From the NCBI GenBank assembly GCA_958510825.1, contig OY294048.1, forward strand, positions 19,609,589-19,673,588: a stretch of DNA of 64,000 nucleotides, written 5' to 3'. Within the stretch, counting starts at the first letter, position 1, and the number at the start of each line of letters is the position of its first letter. Source of the DNA: Brachypterus glaber. Lineage: Eukaryota > Arthropoda > Insecta > Coleoptera > Kateretidae. Positions 51,691 to 63,837 of the stretch are shown here, one piece after another. The position numbers and the translations under genes were made by a program. The notes under the pieces are model-generated. The model was not told the origin of the DNA. It was given only the letters and a program-made list of their open reading frames with translations, and did not search any database.

Positions 51691-53222
51691 AATATTGTGT
51701 TTAAATGTTTTATATGATTAAATATACTAAATGTTTTTTTAGTTTATTATTTATTATATTTGGACCCCGGGGGTAAACGACACCATGTCACAAAAACGTA
51801 ACTTTTCAGGAAAGCAAGTTTTCGATTCTTTTTTAACATTAAATGCATGTTCTAGGGGATCTCCATTAATTTTGAAAAAGAAGGAATATTAACATAAAAA
51901 TAACCATCTTGGGGAGACTTCTTGCTTCTGCAGATCTGAAACCTCTATATTTGCTAGTTTTCTATTTCTTCCAGTTTCATATAACAGCAGTTACTGTTAT
52001 TTAACATTATTCGCATTTACGCATTATCTGTAATAACTTATTATGAGACTACTAATAAACTTAAACAAAAAACTCTCTTTCTTAAAATCTTACTTAAACT
52101 ATAAAATAATTAATAAAATTGATATTTTGGCATATTTAAAACTTGCATCCAACTGTACCATTTTTTTAAAATCTTTTTTTGCCGTTTTGTCACAATACGC
52201 GATAAAAGTTGAAAGTAAAGCAAAAAAGTACAAATTAATCTTTATATTTATTAAAAACTATCTAAGGAGGCTTATTTTACTGTAAAATGTCAAATTACCT
52301 TAAAACACATTATTTTTAATAAATATAAAGATAATTTTTTTTGTTTTACTTTAAACTTTAATCGCGTATTGTGACAAAGCGGCAAAAGATTTAAAAAAAT
52401 GGTATTTACTTTTTTCTAGAAAATTAAGCAATCTTTGTTTTATTTATAGTAATATTTTTATTATAATTAGAAATAGCCGAGATATAGACAAATAATTGAA
52501 TAGGTGCAGATTTTTATAAAAAAATATAAATAAGAAAAAAAACTAACTGAGATTTTTTAAATTTTGCTCTTATATCCTTGGTTACTAGATAAATAACAAG
52601 AATATAAAAAAAACTAAAGTTCGCGGCAAGTTCGGAAAACAGCACCGTGAAGTGTTTTATCAATAATTGACTTTAGAAAATGCTTCTTTACCGGCACAGC
52701 CGATGGCCTCTGAAAACTGTCTTAGTTCTGGCATAGTAAGCAGTTTCATATAATTAATATTAATTAATTATTACTATTAATTTTGGAAACGTTCTTTAAA
52801 CAATCAAAAATTCCAAACCCTTCTTTTGAAAATCTAGTTTTTGAAAATTTATGTAAACATCTTGTTTTCTACTTTATAGTTACGCATTACGTTTAATTAA
52901 TAGAAGGGTTTTAACTTTAAATACTTGTTTTTTATATTATTTTATTAATGCTCTTTACTTTTAAGCCGACGTCTTGGGCCTACAAGTAAAAGGCACTGTC
53001 CATGTCTTTTTTCAAATTTAGTTGAATTAAACTACTTCAATTTTTCTTTATTTAACTGCAAATAGGGCATTATTATGTCCAAACATGTCATTGCGATTTG
53101 CGGTAGCTTTTTCCAAAAAAAAATATTAAAAAAATTAAAAAATAACAACGAAAGTTAAATTTGTCAATATCTCAAAACCATGTTTTTGGACTTACTTGCT
53201 CTTTACTTGTAAGCCGACGATA

Positions 53223-54340
53223 TACTTAATTATCCTTAGGTATGTCTAAAAATACAAGTTTACACGGTTTTTGACCCAAGCAGCTGATAGCGGTTTTTTA
53301 GGTAACTTTTGGCGCTGATTAAAAATCCGCAGAGTTCCTCAGAGTTCCTCCTGAGTTCCTTTGGCTTGTACAAAAGATTTCCTCGAGCTCAGCCCCAATT
53401 TATGGATTTACCGCTAAAGGACATGAAGTGTCCGACACTTACCTAAGGGGGACACTTAGACACAAGTCTACTATTCTTAATTTTATAGAGTGATTCCATA
53501 AAAAAATTATATGTTGAATTTTCACACATATAAATGTCAAAAATATTATTAATAAAATACGATTTTAACTCCTTGGTAGTGAGAAAAACGTAATGCGCTA
53601 CTCGTAGGTAATTTTTTTTCTGTCTTCGGTGGTGTTTATGCATCTCAGCTCCGCTTCGGTCCACAAAATACGACCTCAGAGAGAAAAATTCACTTACTTC
53701 TACTAGGAGCGCAAATAACTATTTTATAAAGTTTTTTTAATTAAAAAAATTTTTTTTTGTTTTTCAAAAAAAGATCTTATTTTTTAAAAAAATTGTTATT
53801 TTTTTGTTTTCTTTTGTTGAAAAAACATTTTTTTTTCGCAAAACGGATATAAAAAAAATTGTTAAAAAATGTTTTTTTTTTCACTTCCCTCTAGGTAAGT
53901 TGACATTACTTAATCAAAAAGTCGACAGTAAGGTAAAGTACCATATCGAGCACACTTAGTGATAGATGAAATGTTATGATCTGAATATTTTATATGTTGT
54001 TAAAATTTTAAAATAATATTTCTTTAATATTGCGCTATGATACAATCTGGCTTCACGAGATTCGGTTTCGGAAGAGTTCGGTGTGTCCTACATTTGATCG
54101 GACCCCTCCTCGGTAATTCTTGTCGGTATAACTTAAAAGTTGTCTAGTAGTCCAAATTGTTTATACAAAATTTAATTTATGGTCAAAATGATCGTTTCAG
54201 ATGTCAGAAATAGCAATTAGCTTGCAAATTGATGAGACTGAAACTCTTTTGTCGGGGTAATTAAATATGCGCGGTATCTTTGTAGATATTTTGCGCTAAT
54301 AGCATTGTCAAATAAATTTAACTAGTGACCTTCTTATTGG
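53223..54340. other. AT-rich non-coding DNA, partly duplicated
   Basis: The segment 53445-53560 (GACACAAGTCTACTATTCTT, ATAGAGTGATTCCATAAAAA) recurs diverged at about 55207-55288. A long T/A homopolymer stretch lies at 53730-53890. No gene. Confidence 0.4.
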
Positions 54341-54341
54341 G

Positions 54342-54377
54342 TATATAAACTCATGAAAAGATTCATATTCATTCAGT
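54342..54377 (+). promoter_or_regulatory. Candidate TATA plus initiator core promoter
   Basis: TATATAAA at 54342-54349 and TTCAGT at 54372-54377 are spaced about 31-33 bp from TATA to the initiator A, as in arthropod core promoters. No ORF of substance follows; sequence to about 55010 (including CCGAATAAAGTGATAAG near 54918) could be a solo LTR or other retroelement remnant. Chance occurrence is possible in AT-rich DNA. Confidence 0.3.
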
Positions 54378-55288
54378 TTTATTCAGGGTGTCACTATGTA
54401 AAATTCAAAAGTGAAAATGTAGTTTCTGTGAGAATTAATTTTGAGATTTATTCTTGAATTAAAAAAATAGTTTTTAAACTTAGAAAAATTTTGAGACTCG
54501 TTTTATCAGACAAAAATAATTGAACACTTATAAATACTGTATGAACACTGATAGAAATTTTGACGAATATTAATTAACTTTGAAAAGTATTTTGTAAAAT
54601 AATTTGAATGACTTATACGAACCAGTTCTAAGATTTACACTAAGAAAAATGTGGACAATAAATTGGGATTTGAAAATGATTGCGAATAGTTGGGATTTCA
54701 AACGTAGAATGTTTTAATTTAGAAGTATATAATGGAAAACTAATATATAATGGAAATTAGAATTTAAGGGCTTTGCATAGAAATAGGACTTAGAAGTAAG
54801 AATTGATCTTTCATGTTCTTGAAGAATTTATTCACATTTATTTAATATATTATTCTTAAGTTAAGAAGAAATCGTTTTATCTGTTTCCAAAGCGCCGTCT
54901 CCTAGAATACCCGCTCCCGAATAAAGTGATAAGTGGTTAAGTATATTCTCCGCTCGGGTATACTTTAAATATGATAGAAGATTGTATGGCCAACCTAACT
55001 GAGTAAGTTATAATAAAAGTTATAATTAACTGCTCGGCTATAACCGAATTATATACCACATCACTAAATTAGTGATAGAATTCGACATCACTACATTAGT
55101 AGAAAAATATTATATATTAGAAAAAATCCACTTCACTACAGAAATTAATACAAACAAAAGGCAGAAAACACGATTTACCGCACAAGGACACCAAGTGTGC
55201 TTACATTTACATCTAGACACAAGACTCATATTTATAATTTTATAGAGTGATTCCATAAAAAATAATTTCTTGAATTGTCACACATATA

Positions 55289-56316
55289 CAGGGTGTATTT
55301 GAAATAGCGTAGGAAATTTTAACAGGTGATTCTACATGATAAAATATGACAAAAAGTTCCTATAAACATATGTCTAATAATGCGTCATAAGGGAGCTACG
55401 CCCCTTTGAAATTGGCTAAAAAAATCGGTTTTTATTTAATAACTCAGGAACCCTTTGAGATATATTAACAAGGTTTTGCACGTGAATTAATCCTAATAAG
55501 GTCCATCTTTGTATGTAATTTTCACGTACTTATTTAAACCAGGGGTGTGCGAAACGGGGTGGTCTTATCAGTTTTTTGTCCCAAACTTTTTTCTGTGTAA
55601 CTTTTTTGCAATTTTATTTTTGAAATATGATTCATCAGGTCAAAATACATAAAAAAGGTACTCTTGTTGTAATACTATAGGATTAACCGTTTTCGAGAAA
55701 AGTTTATTTGAAGGTGAAATTTCACGGTTCGAGGACGAAAAATTAAATACTAAAATGTCGAAAACCAAAATTTTAATGATGCAATGTTATTCTACATCAA
55801 AAACTAAGAAAAAAAGTTTCCATACATGTAGGTCGAAAAAACGCTTTTAAAGCTACCATAGCACTTTAAAAATGGTGCATATTTAGGAGACCATAGCTCC
55901 ATTAGGATTGATTTTTGGAAGTACCTGTATATAAGGTTTTTTCTTAGTTTTTAATGTACATTCGTCCTGTATCATTAAAATTTTGGTTTTCAACATTTTA
56001 GTATTTAATTTTTCGTCCTCGAACCGTGGAATTTCACCTTCAAATTAATTTTTCTCGAAAACGGTTAATCCTAAAGTATTATTATTATTTATTTTATTAT
56101 TATTAAAAAGTTTGGGACAAAAATCTGATAAGCCCCCCCCGTTTCGCACACCCCTGGTTGAAATAAGTACATGAAAATAACACATAAAAACGGGCCTTGG
56201 TAGGATTAGTTGACGTGCAAAACCTCGTTGATATATCTCAAAGGGTTCCTGAGTTATTAAATAAAAACCGTAGAATCATCTGTTAAAATTTCCTATGCTA
56301 TTTCAAATACACCGTG
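55289..56316. mobile_element. Foldback DNA element copy 2 (1.03 kb)
   Basis: Same family as 14082-15201, with ends CAGGGTGTATTTGAAATAGC and GCTATTTCAAATACACCGTG and TA on both sides (55287-55288, 56317-56318). The related unoccupied sequence at 53525-53555 (CACACATATAAATGTC) confirms the insertion point. The right arm has lost an internal segment compared with copy 1. Confidence 0.92.
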
Positions 56317-56334
56317 TATATGTTAAAAATATTA

Positions 56335-57195
56335 TTAATAAAGATGATATCCGCGCGAATTCAGGCAGGGCTGAGGGCTTGGGTAACGTATTTGACTGAT
56401 TATTTTTTTATGTATAGCCCACCGATGTTAGAGAAAAAACTCCACGGATTTTTTTTCAAAAAAGCCCCGTTTCGAAAATATGATTTTTTAATTTTTTTCA
56501 AAATTTTGAAAATTCTCGAAAATGTGACATTGACGTGCAATGACTCAAGAACTATTTATCCTAGAGAACTGCGGTTTCCCCATTAGAAATATCTTATCTT
56601 TCTCTATCAAATTTTATCAACTTAGTTTTGACAGTTTTTTGTTTTTTCAAGATGGCGGCGAAAAATTTTGAGGCCCTTTTTCTCAAAAACTCCCTTTTAT
56701 TTTTTTGAAAATTTCAGGATCAACTACTTATTTTGGGAACTTTTTATATAAAAAAAAACAAAAAATAGCACTTTTTTGTTATTTCTTTGCTAGAACCAAT
56801 AATATGGCCATAAAACGCAATTTTACCAACTTTTTCGAACTTTATTCGCAGTAGGCGTGGAAAAAATCTCGTTTACCGGTTAAAATTACTGTGTGCATGT
56901 CATATTTTATGCCAATTTCATAATAATAGCTTTGTAAGATATATAATAATATTGTATAAAATTATATTATATTGTGATGATATCCTCGCCGATGCAGGTA
57001 GGGCTGACGATATGGGTCACGGATTTGTCTGATTATTTTTTTTATGTGTAACCCACCGATGTTTAAGAAAAACTTCCACTGGATTTTATTCAAAAACGTC
57101 CCGTTTCGAAAATATGATTTTTTTAATTTTTCTTATTTTTTTTAAAATTTGTCAAAAATTTGACATTGGCGTGCAATAACTCAAAAACTATTTAA
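56335..57195 (+). repeat. Imperfect direct duplication, about 650-bp period
   Basis: GATGATATCCGCGCGAATTC ... GCCCCGTTTCGAAAATATGA ... TGACATTGACGTGCAATGAC (56342-56545) recurs as GATGATATCCTCGCCGATGC ... GTCCCGTTTCGAAAATATGA ... TGACATTGGCGTGCAATAAC (56975-57182). The 90-codon frame at 56314-56586 has no recognised motif. Confidence 0.75.
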
Positions 57196-57310
57196 CTTAT
57201 AAGCATGGAAAAGAGAGATTATTTAGGGGACATTTACAACTTGATATATGGCATTCATGTGTTGGCAGTATAACAGGTTATATGGCATTAATAGAACACA
57301 TGCAATATAA

Positions 57311-57575
57311 AATAGTAATACTGAGGTAGAAAGTTCCATGAACCATAAGAAAAATGTATAAATTTGTTAATGAATGAATAGTATGGTATACATTGAAGAA
57401 AATGCACGTGAATGGATATAAATGGTGTTTCATCAGTGGATATGGAAGACTTTCAGATTTTTTAAATATTTGTAATTAAAATTAGTGGAGAGCCCCTAAC
57501 ACAAGCTTATTTGGGGCTCTCCATGAATCAGTTTTATCAGTAACTCATAATAATAAATAAATAAATAAATAAAAA
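57311..57575 (+). mobile_element. Retroelement 3' end, plus-strand copy
   Basis: Includes TACTGAGGTAGAAAGTTCCA, ATGGTATACATTGAAGAAAA, the stem GGAGAGCCCC / GGGGCTCTCC around 57485-57525 and an AATAAATAAATAAATAAA tail to about 57575. Pairs with the minus-strand copy at 27134-27467. A stem plus simple-repeat tail implies LINE-type reverse transcription. Confidence 0.7.
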
Positions 57576-58127
57576 ATTAAATAAATAATCTTAATAAACT
57601 TCAGATATAATATATAATAAAAGTTGCAAAACACGTAACTGTGATGTTTAATTCAACATAAAATCAATATGAATTATATTTCAGACACATATCCATTATA
57701 TAACATGTTTGGTTGCAATGTAATTTTTATATGGCATCAACTTTTCAAAGAAGCGGACATATGATAGTCCGAAAACTTTGCATGTAGAATACAAATAATA
57801 TGTCTGTACATAACATATACACTAGTGTATATCTACTAGCCATATATCAGACATAGATCCGTGTTTATATATGGTTTTCCAATAATAAATAATTAATTAA
57901 AAAGTTGGACTAATCACCTTGTGATCCTACATGCCTCGTTTTCCTTAGTTAACCCAGCCAGAGCGACACTGGGTGCATATACGCAAATATTTATCTAGAT
58001 TTAATTTCCAGACTCGACTATTTCACTGTTCTGTGAGAAGACCAGCATCCTTGCGCCATAACCTTTGCGAAAGCTCTCATCTCCCGAAGTTGGCGGAACG
58101 CTATCAGTCTGTCGCGAAAAGCTCGAG
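57576..58127. other. Non-coding DNA flanking the satellite
   Basis: AT-rich to about 57950, then a more balanced segment (CCAGAGCGACACTGGG, CTTGCGCCATAACC) leading into the first satellite unit. No tRNA or gene recognised. Confidence 0.4.
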
Positions 58128-61100
58128 CATCAGCTTGCTACAGCTTTTTTAAAAAATATCTCGTCGTGATTACGTTTCGTGCGATTTAATTGTGACTTAA
58201 TCTGGGATTAACATTTATTCGTGCCCCTGGATTAACTGGTTGATGAACTTTGATGACTTTTACTTAGGTATATTATTATACATTATGCATGTCCAGTCTA
58301 AAAAAATATCTGGAAAATTAATTTAAAAATCAAGCATGTTACTTATTTTAAAGATAATATTATTAACTTTATTAACGGGGACCTAGATATTATTACAAAC
58401 ATTTTATTCAGGTTTTCTAGTGAGAAAATATTGAAATATGGAAATGTTGCACTATAAAAAGCAAATATAAATATTCAGATACAAATGGATAGGAAGTTGT
58501 TATCCTATACAATTGTGCTTAAATTTTTGTTAAAAATACGCAAAATTTTATGTCCGTTTCCGCATCAGCTTTCTGCAGCTTTTTGTCAAAATATCTCGTC
58601 GTGATTACGTTTCGAGATTTAATTGTGACAATCTGGGATTAAAATTTATTCTTGACCCTGGATTAATTGGTTGATGAACTTTGATGACTTTTACTTAGGT
58701 ATATTATTATACATTATGCATGTCCAGTCTAAAAAAATATCTGGAAAATTAATTTAAAAATCAAGCATGTTACTTATTTTAAAGATAATATTATTAACTT
58801 TATTAACGGGGACCTAGATATTATTACAAACATTTTATTCAGGTTTTCTAGTGAGAAAATATTGAAATATGGAAATGTTGCACTATAAAAAGCAAATATA
58901 AATATTCAGATACAAATGGATAGGAAGTTGTTATCCTATACAATTGTGCTTAAATTTTTGTTAAAAATACGCAAAATTTTATGTCCGTTTCCGCATCAGC
59001 TTTCTGAAGCTTTTTGTCAAAATATCTCGTCGTGATTACGTTTCGAGATTTAATTGTAACAATCTGGGATTAAAATTTATTCTTGACCCTGGATTAATTG
59101 GTTGATGAACTTTGATGACTTTTACTTAGGTATATTATTATACATTATGCATGTCCAGTCTAAAAAAATATCTGGAAAATTAATTTAAAAATCCAACATA
59201 TTACTTATTTTAAAGATAATATTATTAACTTTATTAACGGGGACCTAGATATTATTACAAACATTTTATTCAGGTTTTCTAGTGAGAAAATATTGAAATA
59301 TGGAAATGTTGCACTATAAAAAGCAAATATAAATATTCAGATACAAATGGATAGGAAGTTGTTATCCTATACAATTGTGCTTAAATTTTTGTTAAAAATA
59401 CGCAAAATTTTATGTCCGTTTCCGCATCAGCTTTCTGCAGCTTTTTGTCAAAATATCTCGTCGTGATTACGTTTCGAGATTTAATTGTGACAATCTGGGA
59501 TTAAAATTTATTCTTGACCCTGGATTAATTGGTTGATGAACTTTGATGACTTTTACTTAGGTATATTATTATACATTATGCATGTCCAGTCTAAAAAAAT
59601 ATCTGGAAAATTAATTTAAAAATCAAGCATGTTACTTATTTTAAAGATAATATTATTAACTATATTAACGGGGACCTAGATATTATTACAAACATTTTAT
59701 TCAGGTTTTCTAGTGCTGAGAAAATATTGAAATATGGAAATGTTGCACTGTAAAAAGCAAATATGAATATTCAGATACAAATGGATAGGAAGTTGTTATC
59801 CTATACAATTGTGCTTTAATTTTTGTTAAAAATACGCAAAATTGTATGTCCCTATCCGCATCAGCTTGTTGCAGCTTTTTGTCAAAATATCTCGTCGTGA
59901 TTACGTTTCGTGCGATTTAATTGTGACTTAATCTGGGATTAACATTTATTCGTGCCCCTGGATTAACTGGTTGATGAACTTTGATGATTTTTACTTAGGT
60001 ATATTATTATACATTATGCATTTCCAGCCTAAAAAAATACCTGGCAAATTAATTTAAAAATCAAGCATGTTCTTTATTTTAAAGATAATATTTTTAACTT
60101 TATTAACCTGACCTGACCTAGATATTATTCTAAACATTTTATCTAGGTTTTCTAGTGATGAGAAAATGTTAAAATATGGAAATGTTGCACTATAAAAAGC
60201 AAATATGAATATTCAGATACAAATGGATAGGAAGTTGTTATCCTATACAATTGTGCTTAAATTTTTGTTAAAAATACGCAAAATTTTATGTCCGTTTCCG
60301 CATCAGCTTTCTGCAGCTTTTTGTCAAAATATCTCGTCGTGATTACGTTTCGTGAGATTTAATTGTGACTTAATCTGGGATTAACATTTATTCGTGCCCC
60401 TGGATTAACTGGTTGATGAACTTTGATGACTTTTACTTAGGTATATTATTATACATTATGCATGTCCAGTCTAAAAAAATATCTGGAAAATTAATTTAAA
60501 AATCAAGCATGTTACTTATTTTAAAGATAATATTATTAACTTTATTAACGGGGACCTAGATATTATTATAAACATTTTATTCAGGTTTTCTAGTGCCGAG
60601 AAAATATTGAAATATGGAAATGTTGTAACTGTAAAAAGCAAATCTGAATATTCAGATACAAGTGTATAGGAAGTTATTATCCTATACAATTGTGCTTTAA
60701 TTTTTGTTAAAAATACGCAAAATTTTATGTCGTATCCGCATCAGCTTGTTGCAGCTTTTTGTCAAAATATCTCGTCGTGATTACGTTTCGTGCGATTTAA
60801 TTGTGACTTAACCTGGGATTCAAATTTATTCGTGACCCTGGATTAATTGGTTGATAAACTTTGATGACTTTTTACTTGGTTAATTATTTTACATTATGCA
60901 TGTCCAGTCTAAAAAAATACTGGCAAATTAATTTAAAAATCAAGGATGTTACTTATTTTAAAGATGATATTATTAACTTTATTAACGAGGACCTAGATAT
61001 TATTCTAAACATTTTATCTAGGTTTTCTAGTGATGAGAAAATGTTGAAATATGGAAATGTTGCACTATAAAAAGCAAATATGAATATTCAGATACAAATG

Positions 61101-61945
61101 GATAGGAAGTTGTTATCCTATACAATTGTGCTTAAATTTTTGTTAAAAATACGCAAAATTTTATGTCCGTTTCCGCATCAGCTTTCTGCAGCTTTTTGTC
61201 AAAATATCTCGTCGTGATTACGTTTCGTGAGATTTAATTGTGACAATCTGGGATTAACATTTATTCGTGCCCCTGGATTAACTGGTTGATGAACTTTGAT
61301 GACTTTTACTTAGGTATATTATTATACATTATGCATGTCCAGTCTAAAAAAATATCTGGAAAATTAATTTAAAAATCAAGCATGTTACTTATTTTAAAGA
61401 TAATATTATTAACTTTATTAACGGGGACCTAGATATTATTATAAACATTTTATTCAGGTTTTCTAGTGCCGAGAAAATATTGAAATATGGAAATGTTGCA
61501 CTGTAAAAAGCAAATCTGAATATTCAGATACAAATGGATAGGAAGTTATTATCCTATACAATTGTGCTTTAATTTTTGTTAAAAATACGCAAAATTTTAT
61601 GTCGTATCCGCATCAGCTTGTTGCAGCTTTTTGTCAAAATATCTCGTCATGATTACGTTTCGTGCGATTTAATTGTGACTTAACCTGGGATTCAAATTTA
61701 TTCGTGACCCTGGATTAATTGGTTGATAAACTTTGATGACTTTTTACTTGGTTAATTATTTTACATTATGCATGTCCAGTCTAAAAAAATACTGGCAAAT
61801 TAATTTAAAAATCAAGGATGTTACTTATTTTAAAGATGATATTATTAACTTTATTAACGAGGACCTAGATATTATTCTAAACATTTTATCCAGGTTTTCT
61901 AGTGATGAGAAAACATTGAAATATGGAAATTTTGTAATTTTTAAA
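58128..61945 (+). repeat. Satellite array, nine units of about 435 bp, dimeric higher-order pattern
   Basis: Unit starts (CATCAGCTT) are at 58128, 58563, 58994, 59425, 59859, 60301, 60739, 61176 and 61611; the last is truncated near 61945. Units differ at diagnostic sites: GCTTGTTGCAG with CGTGCGATTT (units 1, 5, 7, 9) versus GCTTTCTGCAG with CGAGATTT or CGTGAGATTT (2, 3, 4, 6, 8). Units 6+7 and 8+9 are near-identical dimers of about 873 bp; 2-4 are a homogeneous monomer run. The frames at 60861-61070 and 61733-61960 are the same satellite segment and not genes. Confidence 0.97.
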
Positions 61946-62764
61946 TATCTATTTAGGTAGTATAAGATATCTAAATAAATGAAGATATTTAAGTAAAAGA
62001 AAAACCTTTTTGAATTAAAAAAAAAATATTATAATTAATTATTGTTTGTATAAAACTTCTTATAATTTTCTTTTTTTTTTACGGTACAGTTTAAACTTAT
62101 TTATATATTTTCTTAACTTCATTAATTCTGGGATAACTAATGAGTTTCAAGAAAACTTAACTATGAAGTTACAAAAAAGTTTACCTTATTGTTTTGTTGG
62201 ACAGATTTTTCCACTTTAGTAGTAAATAAAAAAACTTTTTTTGAGTTTCAACGTTTTATCTTAGTGTATTTCATTATAATTACCATAATTAATTATTGTT
62301 TATATTAAACTTCTTTATTATAACTTTTTTTATGGAACTTTAAACCTATAAACATTTAAATAGGTTTTCCCAACTCTACACTGATAAAACAGTTTATTGG
62401 TGTCAACTAAATATTTGGTTGGATATGGCCAATTAAATTATTTGGTTGTGAGTAAATAATGAGTAAATAAAAATATAGCATTCCATTTAAAAAATTGATT
62501 TTTTTAATGGAATGATATATTATTAAATGTAGAATTTTATTCCATTAAAAAAAATTAAGTCAGATGTTACCCACCCTAGGAGGACCATATTTTAGAATGT
62601 GCCTTTTTTAAAACCATACAACTTTTCCCGTCAAAGTTTTTCTCTAAAGTGGATCTTTGCTATATATCGACCGAGTCGGCTTCGTTGAGACACCCTGTAT
62701 AAATAGTTTTTTCCAACTCTACACTGATTAAACAGTTTATTTGTTTCAACTAAATATGTGGTTG
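61946..62764. other. Diverged direct repeats and a transposon terminus
   Basis: AACTCTACACTGATAAAACAG with GGTTGG (about 62372-62430) recurs as AACTCTACACTGATTAAACAG (about 62715-62765). GAGACACCCTGTATA near 62688-62702 looks like a TA-flanked transposon end. No gene. Confidence 0.45.
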
Positions 62765-62909
62765 GGGAACGTTTTAGTATTACGTAACGCTCCTGAGGGG
62801 GGGGTGTCATTTTGTAGTGTTACGCCCATGTTAATGGTATAGGAAAATAGCGTTACAGGGGGGGTCCAAAATGATCAAAATTTGCGTTACGTAATACTTG
62901 AACGTTCCC
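62765..62909. mobile_element. Complete MITE of the GGGAACGTT family, 145 bp
   Basis: GGGAACGTTTTAGTATTACG and CGTAATACTTGAACGTTCCC are inverted ends (right one pristine). The interior includes GGGGGGGGTGTCATTTTG and GTTACGCCCATGTTAATGG. Reference copy for the truncated element at 2541-2667 and the larger one at 37449-37915. Confidence 0.85.
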
Positions 62910-63837
62910 TATAATAAAATGGAGAAGGACCGCTCTAATGTAAATTTTGTTATAAATCTATTTTATTTTCTTTTTAATTTAAAAATAAGTAATTAAAAGT
63001 ATGAAATAGGGCAAAAATGCCTAGGTGTTGTTAATAAGCTTGATTAAAATTCCTTATCTGTAAAGTTTTCTAAAACAAGGACCGCTCTATAGTTTGAATA
63101 AGTATTATTTTGTGTTACTATTAAAATTTTGTATAAATCAAATATATGTGATATAATAAAATTGAAATTTATAATAATTATTAAGAGTTATAATCATTTT
63201 TAAGTCGTTTTTAAATAAAAAATATATAAAACCTGTAAAAGTCCAGTTTTATTCACGTATTTTAGTAAAAAATAAACACATTTGGTTAAAAATTATTTGT
63301 ATACCGTCTTGAATCCAAACTGCAAGAAAAACTGCATAATTAGAAAAAAAATAGATACAGAAAAATCATCAGCAAAAACGGCGTGCAAAAAATATTCAGA
63401 TTTACTGACAGAAAAATGTTCGTAGAACATTCGGTATCAATATTTAAGCAAAAAATCCCATGGGCAAGCACTTTTCAATTAATATTTCTTCCAACCTATC
63501 GTGGGTAGCTCCCTTAGGGCTCATTTCCTGAGCAACTTTTATGGGAACTTTCTTTCATATTTTTTAACATAGAATTACCCTTTAATTTCTCGAACTTATT
63601 TCTGAATAACCCTGCATAAACATTTCTTGTTATTGATGAAACAGTTTAAACATGTAGGCATATTTGTTCCAATTTCATTAATTTTGGGATAACTAAAGAA
63701 TTTCAAGAAAATAAATTAAGACACAAAAAGGTTTACTTTATTAATGTTGGAAAGATTTTCTACAGATTGCTTTTATAAATAATTCCGTTAAAAATAAGAA
63801 AAATTGATTGATTTTATTAAGTTTGTATTTTTTTTTC
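62910..63837. other. AT-rich non-coding DNA
   Basis: A partial foldback end (GTAGCTCCCTTAGGGCTCAT near 63506) is related to the elements at 20606 and 14082. GGGATAACTAA with TTTCAAGAAAA near 63687 repeats a segment at about 62131. No gene. Confidence 0.4.

Larger units (their letters stand above)
49836..53222 (+). mobile_element. 3.4-kb TIR transposon family, copy 2
   Basis: Same 20-bp TIRs and layout as 42975-46426. It lacks both large insertions of copy 1 but has three of its own: a 300-bp hAT-like MITE (49921-50220), a Tc1-like fragment (about 51049-52157) replacing part of the palindrome's left arm, and a PIF/Harbinger-like MITE nested in that. The 70-nt first exon is retained at 50486-50555. 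Confidence 0.85.

Noticed and set aside
52043..52285. 80-codon Lys/Leu/Ile-rich ORF
   Set aside because: It crosses from the Tc1-like insertion into the transposon palindrome; AT-driven open frame.
58128..61945. CRISPR-like array
   Set aside because: Eukaryotic satellite with 435-bp units and no spacers; units are contiguous.
60861..61960. Two identical about 70-codon ORFs as a possible duplicated gene
   Set aside because: They are the same segment of satellite units 7 and 9; other units break the frame.
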